Notes: generated by a model not told the origin, from the letters alone. DNA of 64,000 bases from Panacagrimonas sp. (GCF_020697055.1 NZ_JAJFBP010000017.1:1-64000), one strand, 5' to 3'. Shown: positions 18,253 to 28,093, counted from the first letter of the stretch. Program-made: numbers and translations.

Positions 18253-20634
18253 TCAATTCGCGTCGAAGGTCCACGACAGCAGCACGGACGCATAGCGACC
18301 GTAATCGGTCCGCGTCGCCACGAAGTTGCCCGGCGCCAGAGGCTGGCTGATCGCCTGGTCGGAGATCTTCTCGTTGCCCAGGTTGTGGCCGACCAGCGTC
18401 ACCGACCAGTCGTCGTCGCGGCTCAGCAGCGTCAAACGCAGATCGATCACGGTGGTCGCCGATTGCCGCTTGCGCAGGTCGTTGTCCAGGTCCAGGAATC
18501 GCGCGCTGCGGTGGCTCGCGTTGATCGAAGTCGTCGTCACGAACGCCGAGCTCAACGGCAGCACCAGCGACGGCACCAGATTGAACGACCACTTCGGCGC
18601 GAAGGCGAGCGGCTCGCCGCTCAGATCCTGGCTCGGCGTTCCCGCGTCCGAGCGTGCCGGCGCGTCACGATAGGTGCGGTACTCCGCATGCGCGTAGCCG
18701 ACCGATGTATGCATCGACACGCGCGGGTGCGGAGCCCAGAAGGTTTCCGCTTCGAACCCGCGGGAGCGGGCGCGCGCCGCGTTGAGGATCACGAAGCTGC
18801 CGTTGCGGAACGTCGAGACCTGCAGGTCGTCGAAGTCGGTCGAGAACAGGGCCAGCGATGCCCTCAGCGGCTGGCCGCCGGGCTCGCCGCCGAACTTCAC
18901 ACCCGCCTCGAAGCCTTCCGCGCGCTCGGGTTCGTACTCCAGGTTTCGCGCCGTCAGCGGCAGGCCGTTGAAGCCACCGCTCTTGAAGCCCTTGGCCCAC
19001 GTCGCGTACGCGTTGAAGCGATCGTCCGCGATCCATTTGACGCCGACCTTGGGCGACAGGTCGTGCTCGATCCGCGACAACGGCGTGTCGTGGTCCTGCT
19101 GGTCGGCGATCAGTGGAACGATCTCGCCCTGCGCGAGGCTCGAGGCGCGGCCGTTCTTGCGCTCGGCACCCCAGCGCAGGCCGCCGATGAGCGCCCAGCG
19201 TTCCAGGAAGCGATGCTCGAACTGGCCGAAATAGGCGTAGGCGAGCGTGTGCTGTCGCAGCCGCACACGCGCCGACTGCTCCGGACCCAGCACCGGTCCG
19301 AGCACCGGATCGAGCAACGCGACGAGTTCGGACAGCGGCGGCCCGAGCGCGCCGCCGATGCCCCCGACCGTGCCGGGCGGCAACGCGCTGGCCCCGGCAT
19401 TGGCGGCGGTGATGTACGCGAACGCCGCGCCCAGGTCCTGCAGCGCAAAAATGTCCGACGTCGCGAATCGCGAATCGAACAGGTAGAGGCCGGTCACGAA
19501 CGTCACGCCGTGACCCCAGCCGAACAGATCGGGTGCATGCGCCGCGATGCGCAATTCCTGGCTCAGCTGCCGGAAGGTCGCGGGCTTTTCCAGCGTGTCG
19601 CTGAGAAACGGGGCGGCGGTGAAATCCGCGTCGAAGTCTCGATGCGGAGTTCGCGACCTCGCCCAGGCGCTGATCGAGACGAGCGTCGGATCGACCAGTT
19701 GCAGGAAGGACGGAGCGCGATATTCGAGCGTGGTGCTCAGGCTGCTCAGCTGCACCTGCTCACGGCTGCGAAGGTTTGCCGAGTTGCGATCGTCGAGACG
19801 CGCTTCGGTGCGCGGATCGTAGCTGCGCGCCATCGCCAGCATCTCGGGCGTGGCGTGGGTGAACTGGAAGATGTTGAAGTGCGCATCCTGCCGCGAATGC
19901 AGCGCGCCGAAATCCACGATCAGATCGTCCGACGGCCGCGCGCGCAGGCGCACGCGCGTGCTGGCCTGTCGCGTGTTGTCCTCGTTTCGATCGAGGAACG
20001 TGTTCTGGAGACGCGCGCCGTCGCCGAACTCGTAATTGCCGGACAGGCGCAGCCAGACGTCGTCGCCCAGCGGCTGGTTCAGGTGCGGACGCAGCGAGAC
20101 GGTGCCGTAGCTCGAGGCCAGGACGTCGCCGCCGGCTTCGAACCCGCGCGTCGGTGCGCGCGTCAGCACGTTGAACAGGCCGGCGGTCGCGTTCTTGCCG
20201 AACAGCGTTCCCTGCGGTCCGCGCAGAACCTCGACGTGATCGATGTCGTGGAAGAAGCCGATCAGGAAGTTCGACCGTCCGTACGAAACCCCGTCGACGA
20301 CGGTGCCCACGCTCGGATCGAAGGCGACGTTCGTGTCCGGCGTCGTCAGCCCCCGGATGCCGAACGTCCCCGCGCTGCCCGACAACGAGATGTTGACGTT
20401 GGGGGTGTAGTCCTGGAGGTCCGTGAACGACGTCGATCCCGATTCGCGGAACACCTCGCCTTCGACGGAACTGATCGACGCGGGCACGTCTTCCAGGCGC
20501 TGCGTGATCTTCTGCGCGGTGACGGTCACGACCGGCAGCGTGTCGGTGCCCTCGTCGATCTCGTCCTGCGCGAACACCGGCTGCACCCACGGCCATGCGA
20601 GCAGCAGCAGGATCGCTGCGCGTGCAGGACGCAA
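18253..20634 (-). CDS. TonB-dependent outer-membrane receptor
   Basis: A 793-residue receptor. It has a signal peptide (1-22, ending PVFA) and a possible TonB box near TLPVVTVTAQK. The plug domain (about 45-160) includes FGIRGL and EVLRGPQGTLFGKNATAG, and a 22-strand barrel ends at the C-terminus (YASVLLSWTFDAN). The sequence is of the FecA/IroN-like type that Xanthomonadales and sphingomonads carry in many copies; the ligand may be a siderophore or organic nutrient. The start is TTG at 20634, the only one placing the signal peptide correctly. It lies 158 bp downstream of the LysR gene on the same strand. Confidence 0.9.
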   Translation of the reverse strand: MRPARAAILLLLAWPWVQPVFAQDEIDEGTDTLPVVTVTAQKITQRLEDVPASISSVEGEVFRESGSTSFTDLQDYTPNVNISLSGSAGTFGIRGLTTPDTNVAFDPSVGTVVDGVSYGRSNFLIGFFHDIDHVEVLRGPQGTLFGKNATAGLFNVLTRAPTRGFEAGGDVLASSYGTVSLRPHLNQPLGDDVWLRLSGNYEFGDGARLQNTFLDRNEDNTRQASTRVRLRARPSDDLIVDFGALHSRQDAHFNIFQFTHATPEMLAMARSYDPRTEARLDDRNSANLRSREQVQLSSLSTTLEYRAPSFLQLVDPTLVSISAWARSRTPHRDFDADFTAAPFLSDTLEKPATFRQLSQELRIAAHAPDLFGWGHGVTFVTGLYLFDSRFATSDIFALQDLGAAFAYITAANAGASALPPGTVGGIGGALGPPLSELVALLDPVLGPVLGPEQSARVRLRQHTLAYAYFGQFEHRFLERWALIGGLRWGAERKNGRASSLAQGEIVPLIADQQDHDTPLSRIEHDLSPKVGVKWIADDRFNAYATWAKGFKSGGFNGLPLTARNLEYEPERAEGFEAGVKFGGEPGGQPLRASLALFSTDFDDLQVSTFRNGSFVILNAARARSRGFEAETFWAPHPRVSMHTSVGYAHAEYRTYRDAPARSDAGTPSQDLSGEPLAFAPKWSFNLVPSLVLPLSSAFVTTTSINASHRSARFLDLDNDLRKRQSATTVIDLRLTLLSRDDDWSVTLVGHNLGNEKISDQAISQPLAPGNFVATRTDYGRYASVLLSWTFDAN

Positions 20635-20792
20635 GCGCTTGTCTGTCGTCGTGGTGTCCAGTGTTCGCCCCGTGCGCCGCTTGCGATGAATCCGCGCGGC
20701 GGATCTTCAATCGATTTCAGCCGGCGTGAAGCCGCCGGGGCGAAGTATCAGCACTTCCCCGACCGGCGAACAAGGCGGCCGGCGCGCCGCGA

Positions 20793-21695
20793 TCAGCCGT
20801 GGCCGGACGCGCGGGAAATAGTGATGGCGAGCGCGCGCAGGTTGCGGACGGTTGCCGAGCTGTCCGACCGTCGCCAGACCATGCTCATCTGCGCCGCCGC
20901 GTGGTCGTCTTCCAATGCGCGGAACACGATGCCTTCGGAGTGGATCTTGCGCATCGACGAGGGCACCACCGATACGCCCAGGCCGGCCGCGACGAGATTC
21001 ACGATCGACGTTACCTGCGATGCCTCCTGCGTGACGCGCGGACTGAACCCGGCGCGATGGCAGGCGGAGACGATCTGGTCGTACAGGCCCGATCCGACCG
21101 GGCGCGAGAAGAGCACGAACGGTTCGAGCGAGAGCGCGGCCAGTGGCAGGCGCTTGCGGCGCGCCAGCGGGTGATGCTGAGGCAGCGCCAGCACCAATGG
21201 CTCGTCGAAGAGGTGCTCGCTCGCCAGTCCCGGCGCCTCGTCGAGCAGCGGACGCACGAAGGCAAGGTCCAACGCCTGCGCACGGATGCGTTCGGCGAGC
21301 TCCGGTGTGCTCGATTCCTCCAGCGTCATCGACACCGCCGGGTGGCGTTCGCGGTACTCGCGCAGGATCCGCAGGATCACCGGATGAAACGGCGCGGAGT
21401 TGATCATCCCCACGCGCAGCCGCCCGAGTTCTCCCTGCGCTGCGCGTCGCGCACGCCCCGCGGCCGCCTGCGCTTGCGCCAGGATCGCGCGTGCGTCCTC
21501 GAGGAACGAGCGGCCCGCGTCGGTCAGCTCCACGCGACGCTGCGAGCGGCGAAACAACGGCGAGCCGATCTCGGCTTCGAGCTGGCGGATCTGCATGCTC
21601 AGCGGCGGCTGCTGGATGCCGAGCTTCTCCGCCGCGCGCCGAAAGTGCAGCGCCTCGGCCACCGCCACGAAGTAGCGCAGATGTCGGAGTTCCAT
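20793..21695 (-). CDS. LysR-family transcriptional regulator
   Basis: A 300-residue regulator with the standard N-terminal winged helix (MELRHLRYFVAVAE, then LHFRRAAEKLGIQQPPLSMQ) and a periplasmic-binding-protein-like effector domain (about 90-295). The ATG at 21695 is the family start; a longer frame to 21776 would read through the operator candidate. It is divergent from aceE, and a strong inverted repeat lies between the two starts, so control of the pyruvate dehydrogenase genes is likely. The TonB receptor gene downstream may be co-transcribed. Confidence 0.93.
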   Translation of the reverse strand: MELRHLRYFVAVAEALHFRRAAEKLGIQQPPLSMQIRQLEAEIGSPLFRRSQRRVELTDAGRSFLEDARAILAQAQAAAGRARRAAQGELGRLRVGMINSAPFHPVILRILREYRERHPAVSMTLEESSTPELAERIRAQALDLAFVRPLLDEAPGLASEHLFDEPLVLALPQHHPLARRKRLPLAALSLEPFVLFSRPVGSGLYDQIVSACHRAGFSPRVTQEASQVTSIVNLVAAGLGVSVVPSSMRKIHSEGIVFRALEDDHAAAQMSMVWRRSDSSATVRNLRALAITISRASGHG

Positions 21696-21706
21696 GGATA
21701 CGCAAG

Positions 21707-21734
21707 ATATATCAATCCAGCCCGATTCATATAT
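21707..21734. promoter_or_regulatory. Inverted repeat between lysR and aceE, candidate LysR operator
   Basis: ATATATCAATC (21707-21717) and GATTCATATAT (21724-21734) match at 10 of 11 positions around a 6-nt spacer. It is AT-rich in a GC-rich neighbourhood, 11 bp from the lysR start and 70 bp before aceE. Confidence 0.7.
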
Positions 21735-21804
21735 TGGACAGAGCGCGCGGCCCATCACTATGGTGGCGGCTTTCACGCTTCAGCCGCCGCACGGAGACCA
21801 TGCA

Positions 21805-24465
21805 ATGACGCAGCCGATCACCGATCAGGATCCGATCGAGACCACCGAGTGGGTGGACGCCCTGCAGACGGTGCTCGAGCGCGAAGGCCCGGAGCGCGCG
21901 CACTTCCTGCTCGAGACGTTGATCGAGAAGGCGCGCCTGTCGGGTGCGTACATCCCGTTTTCGCCCAACACCGCCTACGTCAACACCATCCCGCCGCATC
22001 TGGAGGAGCGCTCGCCCGGCAACCACGAGTTGGAGTGGAAGCTGCGCAGCTACATCCGCTGGAACGCGATGGCGCTGGTGCTCAACGCCAACAAGGAGCA
22101 CGCGGGCATCGGCGGGCACATCGCGAGCTTCGCGTCGTCGGCGACGCTGTACGACGTCGGCCTCAATCATTTCTGGAAGGGTCCGGACCATCCGCAGGGC
22201 CAGGACCTGGTCTACATCCAGGGCCACGTGACGCCGGGCATCTACGCGCGCGCGTTCCTCGAAGGCCGTCTGACCGAACAGCAGCTCGATCGTTTCCGCA
22301 TGGAGGCGCTCGAGCCCGGCCTTTCGAGCTATCCGCATCCCTGGCTGATGCCCAAGTTCTGGCAGTTCGCCACGGTGTCGATGGGCCTGGGTCCGATCAT
22401 GGCGATCTACCAGGCCCGCCTGATGAAGTACCTGCACAACCGCGGCATCAAGGACATGACCGGCCGCAAGGTCTGGTGCTTCTGCGGTGACGGCGAGATG
22501 GACGAGCCCGAATCGCTGGGCGCCATCGACATCGCCGACCGCGAGAAGCTCGACAACCTGGTGTTCGTCATCAACTGCAACCTGCAGCGACTCGACGGCC
22601 CGGTGCGCGGCAACGGCAAGATCATCCAGGAACTCGAGGGCATGTTCCGCGGCTCGGGCTGGAACGTGATCAAGGTGGTCTGGGGCGGCGCCTGGGACGG
22701 CCTGCTGGCACGCGACAAGGACGGCCACCTGCTGCGCGTGATGAACGACACCGTCGACGGCGAATACCAGAGCTACAAGGCCAAGGGCGGCGCGTTCACG
22801 CGCGAGCACTTCTTCGGCAAGGATCCCGAGACCGCCAAGATGGTCGCCACGATGAGCGACGAGGAGGTCGCGCAGCTCAATCGCGGTGGCCACGATCCGC
22901 ACAAGGTCTACGCCGCGTACGCCGCCGCGATGAAGCACACCGGCGGTCCCACCGTGATCCTGGCAAAGACCGTGAAGGGCTACGGCATGGGCGAGGCCGG
23001 CGAAGGCCAGAACATCACGCACCAGCAGAAGAAGATGGGGCTCGAGGCGCTGAAGAAGTTCCGCGACCGCTTCAAGATCCCGGTTCCCGACGACCAGATC
23101 GAATCGATCCCGTTCTACAAGCCGGCCGACGATTCGCCCGAGATCCGGTACCTGAAGGAGCGGCGCGAGGCCCTGGGCGGCTTCCTTCCGCAGCGCACGG
23201 TCAAGGAGGAGACGCTGACGGTACCGCCGCTCTCCACGTTCCAGCGGCAGCTCGATTCCAGCGGCGAGCGCGAGATCAGCACGACGATGGCGTTCGTGCA
23301 GTTCCTGCAGACGCTGCTGCGGGATAAATCGTGCGGCCCAAGGGTCGTCCCGATCATTCCCGACGAAGGCCGCACCTTCGGCATGGAGGCGATGTTCCGC
23401 AGCCTGGGGATCTACTCGATCGTCGGGCAGAAGTACAAGCCCGAGGACGCCGACCAGCTCGCCTTCTACAAGGAAGACATCAAGGGGCAGATCCTCGAGG
23501 AGGGCATCACCGAAGCCGGCGCGATGTCGAGCTGGATCGCCGCGGGCACCAGTTACGCGAACCACGGCACCGCGCTGATCCCGTTCTATACGTTCTATTC
23601 GATGTTCGGCTTCCAGCGCGTGATGGACCTGTGCTGGGCCGCCGGCGACATGCGCACGCGCGGCTTCCTGATGGGCGCCACCGCGGGCCGCACCACCATC
23701 AACGGCGAGGGCCTGCAGCACGAGGACGGACACAGCCACGTGATGGCGTCCCTGGTGCCCAACTGCAAGGCCTACGACCCGGCGTTCTCCTATGAACTCG
23801 CCGTGATCATCCAGCACGGCATGAAGGAGATGGTCGAGGAGCACAAGGACAACTACTACTACCTGACGATCTACAACGAGAACCACACGCACCCCGCCAT
23901 GCCTCCGGGCACCGAGAGCGGCATCGTGCGCGGCATGTACCTGTTCAAGTCCGAGGACGAGCCGACCAAGGCGCACGTGCAGCTGCTCGGATCCGGATCG
24001 ATCTTCCGCGAGGTGCTCGCCGCCTCCGAGATCCTCAAGGCCGACTGGGGCGTGACCAGTGACGTGTGGAGCGTACCCAGCGTCAATGAACTCGCGCGCG
24101 ACGGTCGCGAATGCGAGCGCTGGAATCTGCTGCATCCGGATGCACCGCCGAAGAAGAGCTACGTCGAGGAGTGCCTGGGCGGCATGACCGGCCCGGTGAT
24201 CGCCAGCACCGACTACGTGCGCGCGTTCACCGAGCAGCTGCGTCCCTACATCAAATCGCCGTTCCACACGCTGGGCACCGACGGCTTCGGTCGTTCGGAC
24301 AATCGGCCCGCGCTGCGCGACTTCTTCGAGGTCGACCGCCGCTGGATCGCGGTCAAGGCGCTGCGCGCGCTCGCTGATCTGAAGCTGGTGCCGGCCGAGC
24401 GCGTGAGCCAGGCGATCAAGCTCTACGGCATCCGCCCGGATCGCGCCGCTCCCTGGACCGTGTGA
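21805..24465 (+). CDS. aceE: Pyruvate dehydrogenase E1 component, homodimeric type
   Basis: An 886-residue thiamine-diphosphate enzyme that decarboxylates pyruvate and acetylates the lipoyl groups of E2. The ThDP motif runs from GDGEMDEPES (229) to NCN (257), with the normal spacing. The length equals the E. coli enzyme (887), so it is the single-chain gammaproteobacterial type, not alpha/beta. The ATG at 21805 follows GGAGA and gives the family N-terminus. aceF starts 10 nt after the stop with its own GAGGA, forming a two-gene operon, probably controlled by the divergent LysR. Confidence 0.97.
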   Translation: MTQPITDQDPIETTEWVDALQTVLEREGPERAHFLLETLIEKARLSGAYIPFSPNTAYVNTIPPHLEERSPGNHELEWKLRSYIRWNAMALVLNANKEHAGIGGHIASFASSATLYDVGLNHFWKGPDHPQGQDLVYIQGHVTPGIYARAFLEGRLTEQQLDRFRMEALEPGLSSYPHPWLMPKFWQFATVSMGLGPIMAIYQARLMKYLHNRGIKDMTGRKVWCFCGDGEMDEPESLGAIDIADREKLDNLVFVINCNLQRLDGPVRGNGKIIQELEGMFRGSGWNVIKVVWGGAWDGLLARDKDGHLLRVMNDTVDGEYQSYKAKGGAFTREHFFGKDPETAKMVATMSDEEVAQLNRGGHDPHKVYAAYAAAMKHTGGPTVILAKTVKGYGMGEAGEGQNITHQQKKMGLEALKKFRDRFKIPVPDDQIESIPFYKPADDSPEIRYLKERREALGGFLPQRTVKEETLTVPPLSTFQRQLDSSGEREISTTMAFVQFLQTLLRDKSCGPRVVPIIPDEGRTFGMEAMFRSLGIYSIVGQKYKPEDADQLAFYKEDIKGQILEEGITEAGAMSSWIAAGTSYANHGTALIPFYTFYSMFGFQRVMDLCWAAGDMRTRGFLMGATAGRTTINGEGLQHEDGHSHVMASLVPNCKAYDPAFSYELAVIIQHGMKEMVEEHKDNYYYLTIYNENHTHPAMPPGTESGIVRGMYLFKSEDEPTKAHVQLLGSGSIFREVLAASEILKADWGVTSDVWSVPSVNELARDGRECERWNLLHPDAPPKKSYVEECLGGMTGPVIASTDYVRAFTEQLRPYIKSPFHTLGTDGFGRSDNRPALRDFFEVDRRWIAVKALRALADLKLVPAERVSQAIKLYGIRPDRAAPWTV

Positions 24466-24475
24466 GGATCTGGCC

Positions 24476-26137
24476 ATGGGCAATCTCATCGACGTGCAGG
24501 TCCCGGATCTCGGCGACTTCAAGGACATCCCGGTCATCGAGCTGCTGGTCAAGGACGGCGACACCGTCGAGAAGGACCAGGCGCTGCTGGTGCTCGAGTC
24601 GGACAAGTCGACGATGGAAGTCCCGTCGCCAGGCAGCGGCATCGTGCGCGGGCTCAAGGTCAAGCTCGGCGACAAGCTGTCGAAAGGCGATCGCATTTGC
24701 CGGCTCGAAGGCGAGGGCGCCGCGCCCGCGGCCAAACCGGCACCGGCGGCGAAGCCTGCGACCGAAGCACCGGCACCGGCGAAGAAGGAATCGAAACCCG
24801 CGTCGGCCGATCTGTTCGCTGACAGCAGCGCGCCCGCGAAAGTCGCGGCAGCATCGGGCGGCGGCACGCTCGTCGTTACCGTTCCGGATCTCGGCGACTT
24901 CAAGGACATTCCGATCATCGAACTGCTGGTCAAGGATGGCGACTCCGTCGAGAAGGACCAGACCCTGCTCGTGCTCGAATCCGACAAGTCGACGATGGAA
25001 GTTCCGTCGCCCGGCAGCGGCGTCGTGCGCGGGCTCAAGGTCAAGGTCGGGGACAAGGTCTCCAAGGGCCACGCGCTGCTGAGCCTGGAAGGTGTGGCCG
25101 GTGGCGGCGAGGCGCCCAAACCCGCGCCGAAAGCCGCTGCAGTGACCGGGAAGCCGGCCGAGGAGCCCAGCAAAGCCGAGCCGCCTCCGGCCGCGAAACC
25201 GGCCGAGGACATCGTCGTGGCCTCCGGCACCGTCGCGCACGCCGGCCCCGCCACGCGCAAGTTCGCGCGCGAACTCGGCGTCGACCTGGCACGCGTGCCG
25301 GGCTCGGGGCCGAAGAACCGCGTCGTCATCGAGGACGTCCAGAAGTACGTCAAGCAGCAGATGACGGCTTCGCCGAGTCCCGAGTCCCGCGTCCCGAGTC
25401 CCGGCGGTTCCGGCATTCCGCCGATCCCCGTTCAGGACTTCTCGAACTACGGCGAGATCGAGGAGAAACCGCTCGCCCGCATCCGCAAGCTTTCGTCGGC
25501 GCACCTGACGCGCTCGTGGCTCAACGTTCCGCACGTCACGCAGCACGACGAGGCCGACATCACCGAGCTCGAGGCCTTTCGCAAATCGGCCAGCGAGGAC
25601 GGCGGTGTGAAGCTGACGTTGCTGCCGTTCGTGATGAAGGCGGTGAGCGTGGCGATCCGGCAGTACCCCGAGTTCGGCAGCTCGCTGTCGCCCGACGGAG
25701 GCAGCCTGATCATGAAGAAGTACTGCCATGTGGGCTTCGCGGCGGACACGCCCAACGGCCTGGTGGTGCCGGTGGTGCGCGACGTCTGGAGCAAGTCGAT
25801 CACGCAGCTCGCGACCGAGACCGCGGAACTGGCGAAGAAGGCGCGCGACGCCAAGCTCGGCCCCAACGACATGCGTGGAGGATGCTTCTCGATCTCGAGC
25901 CTGGGCGGCATCGGCGGCAGCTACTTCACGCCGATCGTCAACGCACCAGAGGTCGGCATCCTCGGCGTGTCGCGCGGCGTCATCAAACCGGTGTGGGACG
26001 GCAAGGCCTTCCAGCCTCGGCTGATGCTGCCGCTGTCACTGTCGTACGACCACCGCGTGATCGACGGAGCGTATGCGGCGCGCTTCATCGTCGCGCTGGG
26101 ACGGCTGCTCGGCGACATCCGGCGACTGAGCCTCTGA
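24476..26137 (+). CDS. aceF: Pyruvate dehydrogenase E2, dihydrolipoamide acetyltransferase
   Basis: A 553-residue E2 core protein. There are two nearly identical lipoyl domains (about 5-78 and 132-205), each with the lipoylated Lys in ESDKSTMEVPSP (Lys44 and Lys171), joined by Ala/Pro/Lys linkers. These are followed by the E1/E3-binding domain (about 254-290, AGPATRKFARELGVDL) and the catalytic domain ending in SYDHRVIDG (His near 525). The linker before the catalytic domain is coded by four tandem CGAGTCC-type heptamers (25374-25401). No E3 gene (lpd) follows, so dihydrolipoamide dehydrogenase must be encoded elsewhere. Confidence 0.97.
   Translation: MGNLIDVQVPDLGDFKDIPVIELLVKDGDTVEKDQALLVLESDKSTMEVPSPGSGIVRGLKVKLGDKLSKGDRICRLEGEGAAPAAKPAPAAKPATEAPAPAKKESKPASADLFADSSAPAKVAAASGGGTLVVTVPDLGDFKDIPIIELLVKDGDSVEKDQTLLVLESDKSTMEVPSPGSGVVRGLKVKVGDKVSKGHALLSLEGVAGGGEAPKPAPKAAAVTGKPAEEPSKAEPPPAAKPAEDIVVASGTVAHAGPATRKFARELGVDLARVPGSGPKNRVVIEDVQKYVKQQMTASPSPESRVPSPGGSGIPPIPVQDFSNYGEIEEKPLARIRKLSSAHLTRSWLNVPHVTQHDEADITELEAFRKSASEDGGVKLTLLPFVMKAVSVAIRQYPEFGSSLSPDGGSLIMKKYCHVGFAADTPNGLVVPVVRDVWSKSITQLATETAELAKKARDAKLGPNDMRGGCFSISSLGGIGGSYFTPIVNAPEVGILGVSRGVIKPVWDGKAFQPRLMLPLSLSYDHRVIDGAYAARFIVALGRLLGDIRRLSL
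25374..25401 (+). repeat. Heptamer tandem repeat in the aceF linker
   Basis: Four copies of CGAGTCC (the third is CGCGTCC) in a row, encoding the Ser/Pro/Glu/Arg part of an interdomain linker. A 7-bp unit is out of phase with codons, so gain or loss of one unit would shift the frame. Confidence 0.85.
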
Positions 26138-26197
26138 TCGACCGCGTTCTGTCGTAACCTTCGCGCCACTGGGAGTGGGGAAGCAGGGAACCGACAC

Positions 26198-27529
26198 GTG
26201 GGTGCTGGCTGGTTGCGGGTTCTGCGCGCCGTATTCGGCGTCGATCGGATGCAGGTGGCCTTGCGCGACGAGTTCGCCGCGCATGCCTACCGCGTCAGCG
26301 CCGAGCGCGGCCTGCGCGTGTGTTGGGCTGTCCTGCTGTTCGATCTGCCGCTGTTCGCGCTGATCGACTGGTCCACCTGGAATTCCGGTCAGTGGTCGCT
26401 GCAGCCGGCGCATGGGCGCGTGTTCTGGTGGCGCGTGGCGCTGGTGTCTTCGATCGGATTGCTGCTGGTCGCGCGCGAGTTCATCGGCGACGAGCGCCGG
26501 CGCGATCGCGTCTTCGCCTGGTGCTGCGCAGTGGGCTTTCCGCTGTTCGGCGCCTGGTTCACGGTGATCTGCCAGACGCTGATCACCGACGCCTCGATCT
26601 ACGCGCTGTTCCTGATCGGTGCCTCGGTGGTGTTTCCGCTGCCGGGGCTGCGCAAGCTGCTCATCTACCCGGTGTCGCTGCTGCTGGTCCTGATCGGCGT
26701 GCAATGGGTGGGCGTGGGGCCGGTCCCGGAACTGCACGTGACGGTGAACGCCACATGCGTGGCGGTCGGCGCGCTGACGGTCGAGGCCATCGCGATGCGG
26801 ACCTACGTTGCGGACTTCACCAAGAGCCTCGAGATCGAACGCGAGCGTGGGCGCGCCGACGAGCTGTTGCGCAACGTGTTGCCCGCCGCCGTTGCCGAGC
26901 GTCTCAAGACCAATCCGGCGACGCAGGTCGAGCACCACCCGGCCGTCAGCGTGCTGTTCGCCGACTTCGTCGGCTTCGGGCGGCTGGCGCAGGAGCTCGC
27001 GCCGGGCGAAATGATCGGCCTGCTCGATCACCTCTTCAACGAGTTCGACGAAGCGGCCGACCGTTTCGGCGTCGAGAAGATCAAGACGCTCGGCGACACC
27101 TACATGGCCGCCTGCGGGGTTCCGGCGGCGCAGCCCGATCACGCCGAGCGCATGGCGAACCTGGCGCTGCGCATGCTCAGCATCGCGGACCGGTTCGAGT
27201 CCGATCGCCGGCTGCCGGTGCACTTCCGCGTCGGCATGCACACCGGCCCCGCGATCGCGGGCATCATCGGCAGCCGCAAGTTCTGCTACGACCTCTGGGG
27301 CGACACGATCAACGTCGCGGCCCTGCTACAAGGTTCGGGCGCGCCGGATCGCATCCACGTGAGCCAGGCCATGCGCGATGCGCTGGGCGACGGGTTCCGC
27401 TTCCAGGCTCGGGAACCGATCGAACTCAAGGGCCGCGCGCCGGCGGCGACGTACTACCTGCTCGGACGCGCCGACGAAGACCAGATGCTGAAAGATCGCG
27501 CCCGCCTGCTGCAGGCCGCGCCCAGCTGA
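26198..27529 (+). CDS. Membrane-bound class III adenylate cyclase-like protein
   Basis: A 443-residue protein with about five N-terminal transmembrane helices (roughly 40-200) and a C-terminal class III cyclase domain (about 245-430). Metal-binding Asp256 (FADFVGF) and Asp300 (LGDTYMA) are present, as are the adenine-selecting pair Lys296 (EKIKTLG) and Asp365 (YDLWGD) and transition-state Asn372. The usual transition-state Arg four residues later (NVAAR) is Leu376. The ATP-type pocket is therefore intact but activity may be low or depend on a partner. Start GTG 26198. It lies 60 bp after aceF and could be read through from it. Confidence 0.88.
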   Translation: MGAGWLRVLRAVFGVDRMQVALRDEFAAHAYRVSAERGLRVCWAVLLFDLPLFALIDWSTWNSGQWSLQPAHGRVFWWRVALVSSIGLLLVAREFIGDERRRDRVFAWCCAVGFPLFGAWFTVICQTLITDASIYALFLIGASVVFPLPGLRKLLIYPVSLLLVLIGVQWVGVGPVPELHVTVNATCVAVGALTVEAIAMRTYVADFTKSLEIERERGRADELLRNVLPAAVAERLKTNPATQVEHHPAVSVLFADFVGFGRLAQELAPGEMIGLLDHLFNEFDEAADRFGVEKIKTLGDTYMAACGVPAAQPDHAERMANLALRMLSIADRFESDRRLPVHFRVGMHTGPAIAGIIGSRKFCYDLWGDTINVAALLQGSGAPDRIHVSQAMRDALGDGFRFQAREPIELKGRAPAATYYLLGRADEDQMLKDRARLLQAAPS

Positions 27530-27619
27530 ACCCGATGGGCATGCGCATTGCTGTGGCCGGGCTCCGCCGACGCAGCTAGGATTCCGAATCATGTCCGCCG
27601 ATCGACCTCCGCCGCGCCG

Positions 27620-28093
27620 ATGACCAAGGGCCCACGTCTGGCGCTGCACAACCTCAAGACCGTGGGCTGGCGCGAATGGGTTTCGCTGCCCGACCTGGGC
27701 ATCGGCCATATCAAGGCCAAGATCGACACCGGCGCGCGCACGTCCGCGATCCACGCGTTTGCGATCGAACGCCTCTCGATCGATCGCGTGCGTTTCGGCG
27801 TCCACCCGTTGCAGCGCGGCGACCGCGAGGTCTGGTGCGAGTGCGAAGTGGTCGACGAGCGTTGGGTGACCGACTCGGGCGGCCACCAGGAATTTCGTCC
27901 CGTGATCGTCACCCACGTGATGCTGGGCGAGGACCGCTGGCCCGTCGAGGTGACCCTGACCGCGCGCGACAACCTGCTGTTCCGCCTGCTGCTCGGCCGC
28001 ACGGCGCTGGTGGCGCGTTATCGCGTCGATCCGGCGGCCAGCTATCTCATCGGCGAGTCGCCGCGCCTGCGCCGTCGGGCCGCGAAATCCTGA
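27620..28093 (+). CDS. rimB: RimB/RloA-type retropepsin-like protease
   Basis: A 157-residue protein of the so-called ATP-dependent zinc protease family (PF05618), which has a retropepsin fold. The single active-site motif is [12 protein letters not shown] with Asp36; one Asp per chain means it works as a dimer. In Pseudomonas, RimB acts with RimK and RimA to control glutamate tails on ribosomal protein S6, which fits the next gene. The stop and the rimK start share bases (TGATG). Confidence 0.87.
   Translation: MTKGPRLALHNLKTVGWREWVSLPDLGIGHIKAKIDTGARTSAIHAFAIERLSIDRVRFGVHPLQRGDREVWCECEVVDERWVTDSGGHQEFRPVIVTHVMLGEDRWPVEVTLTARDNLLFRLLLGRTALVARYRVDPAASYLIGESPRLRRRAAKS

Noticed and set aside
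18385-21174. Very long open frame opposite the TonB receptor and LysR genes
   Set aside because: Arg/Glu/Gln/Val-rich shadow of a GC-rich gene; no domain, no ribosome site, and the other strand has complete known families.
21727-25416. 1229-codon open frame opposite aceE and aceF
   Set aside because: Antisense shadow; the plus strand encodes both enzymes with full motifs.
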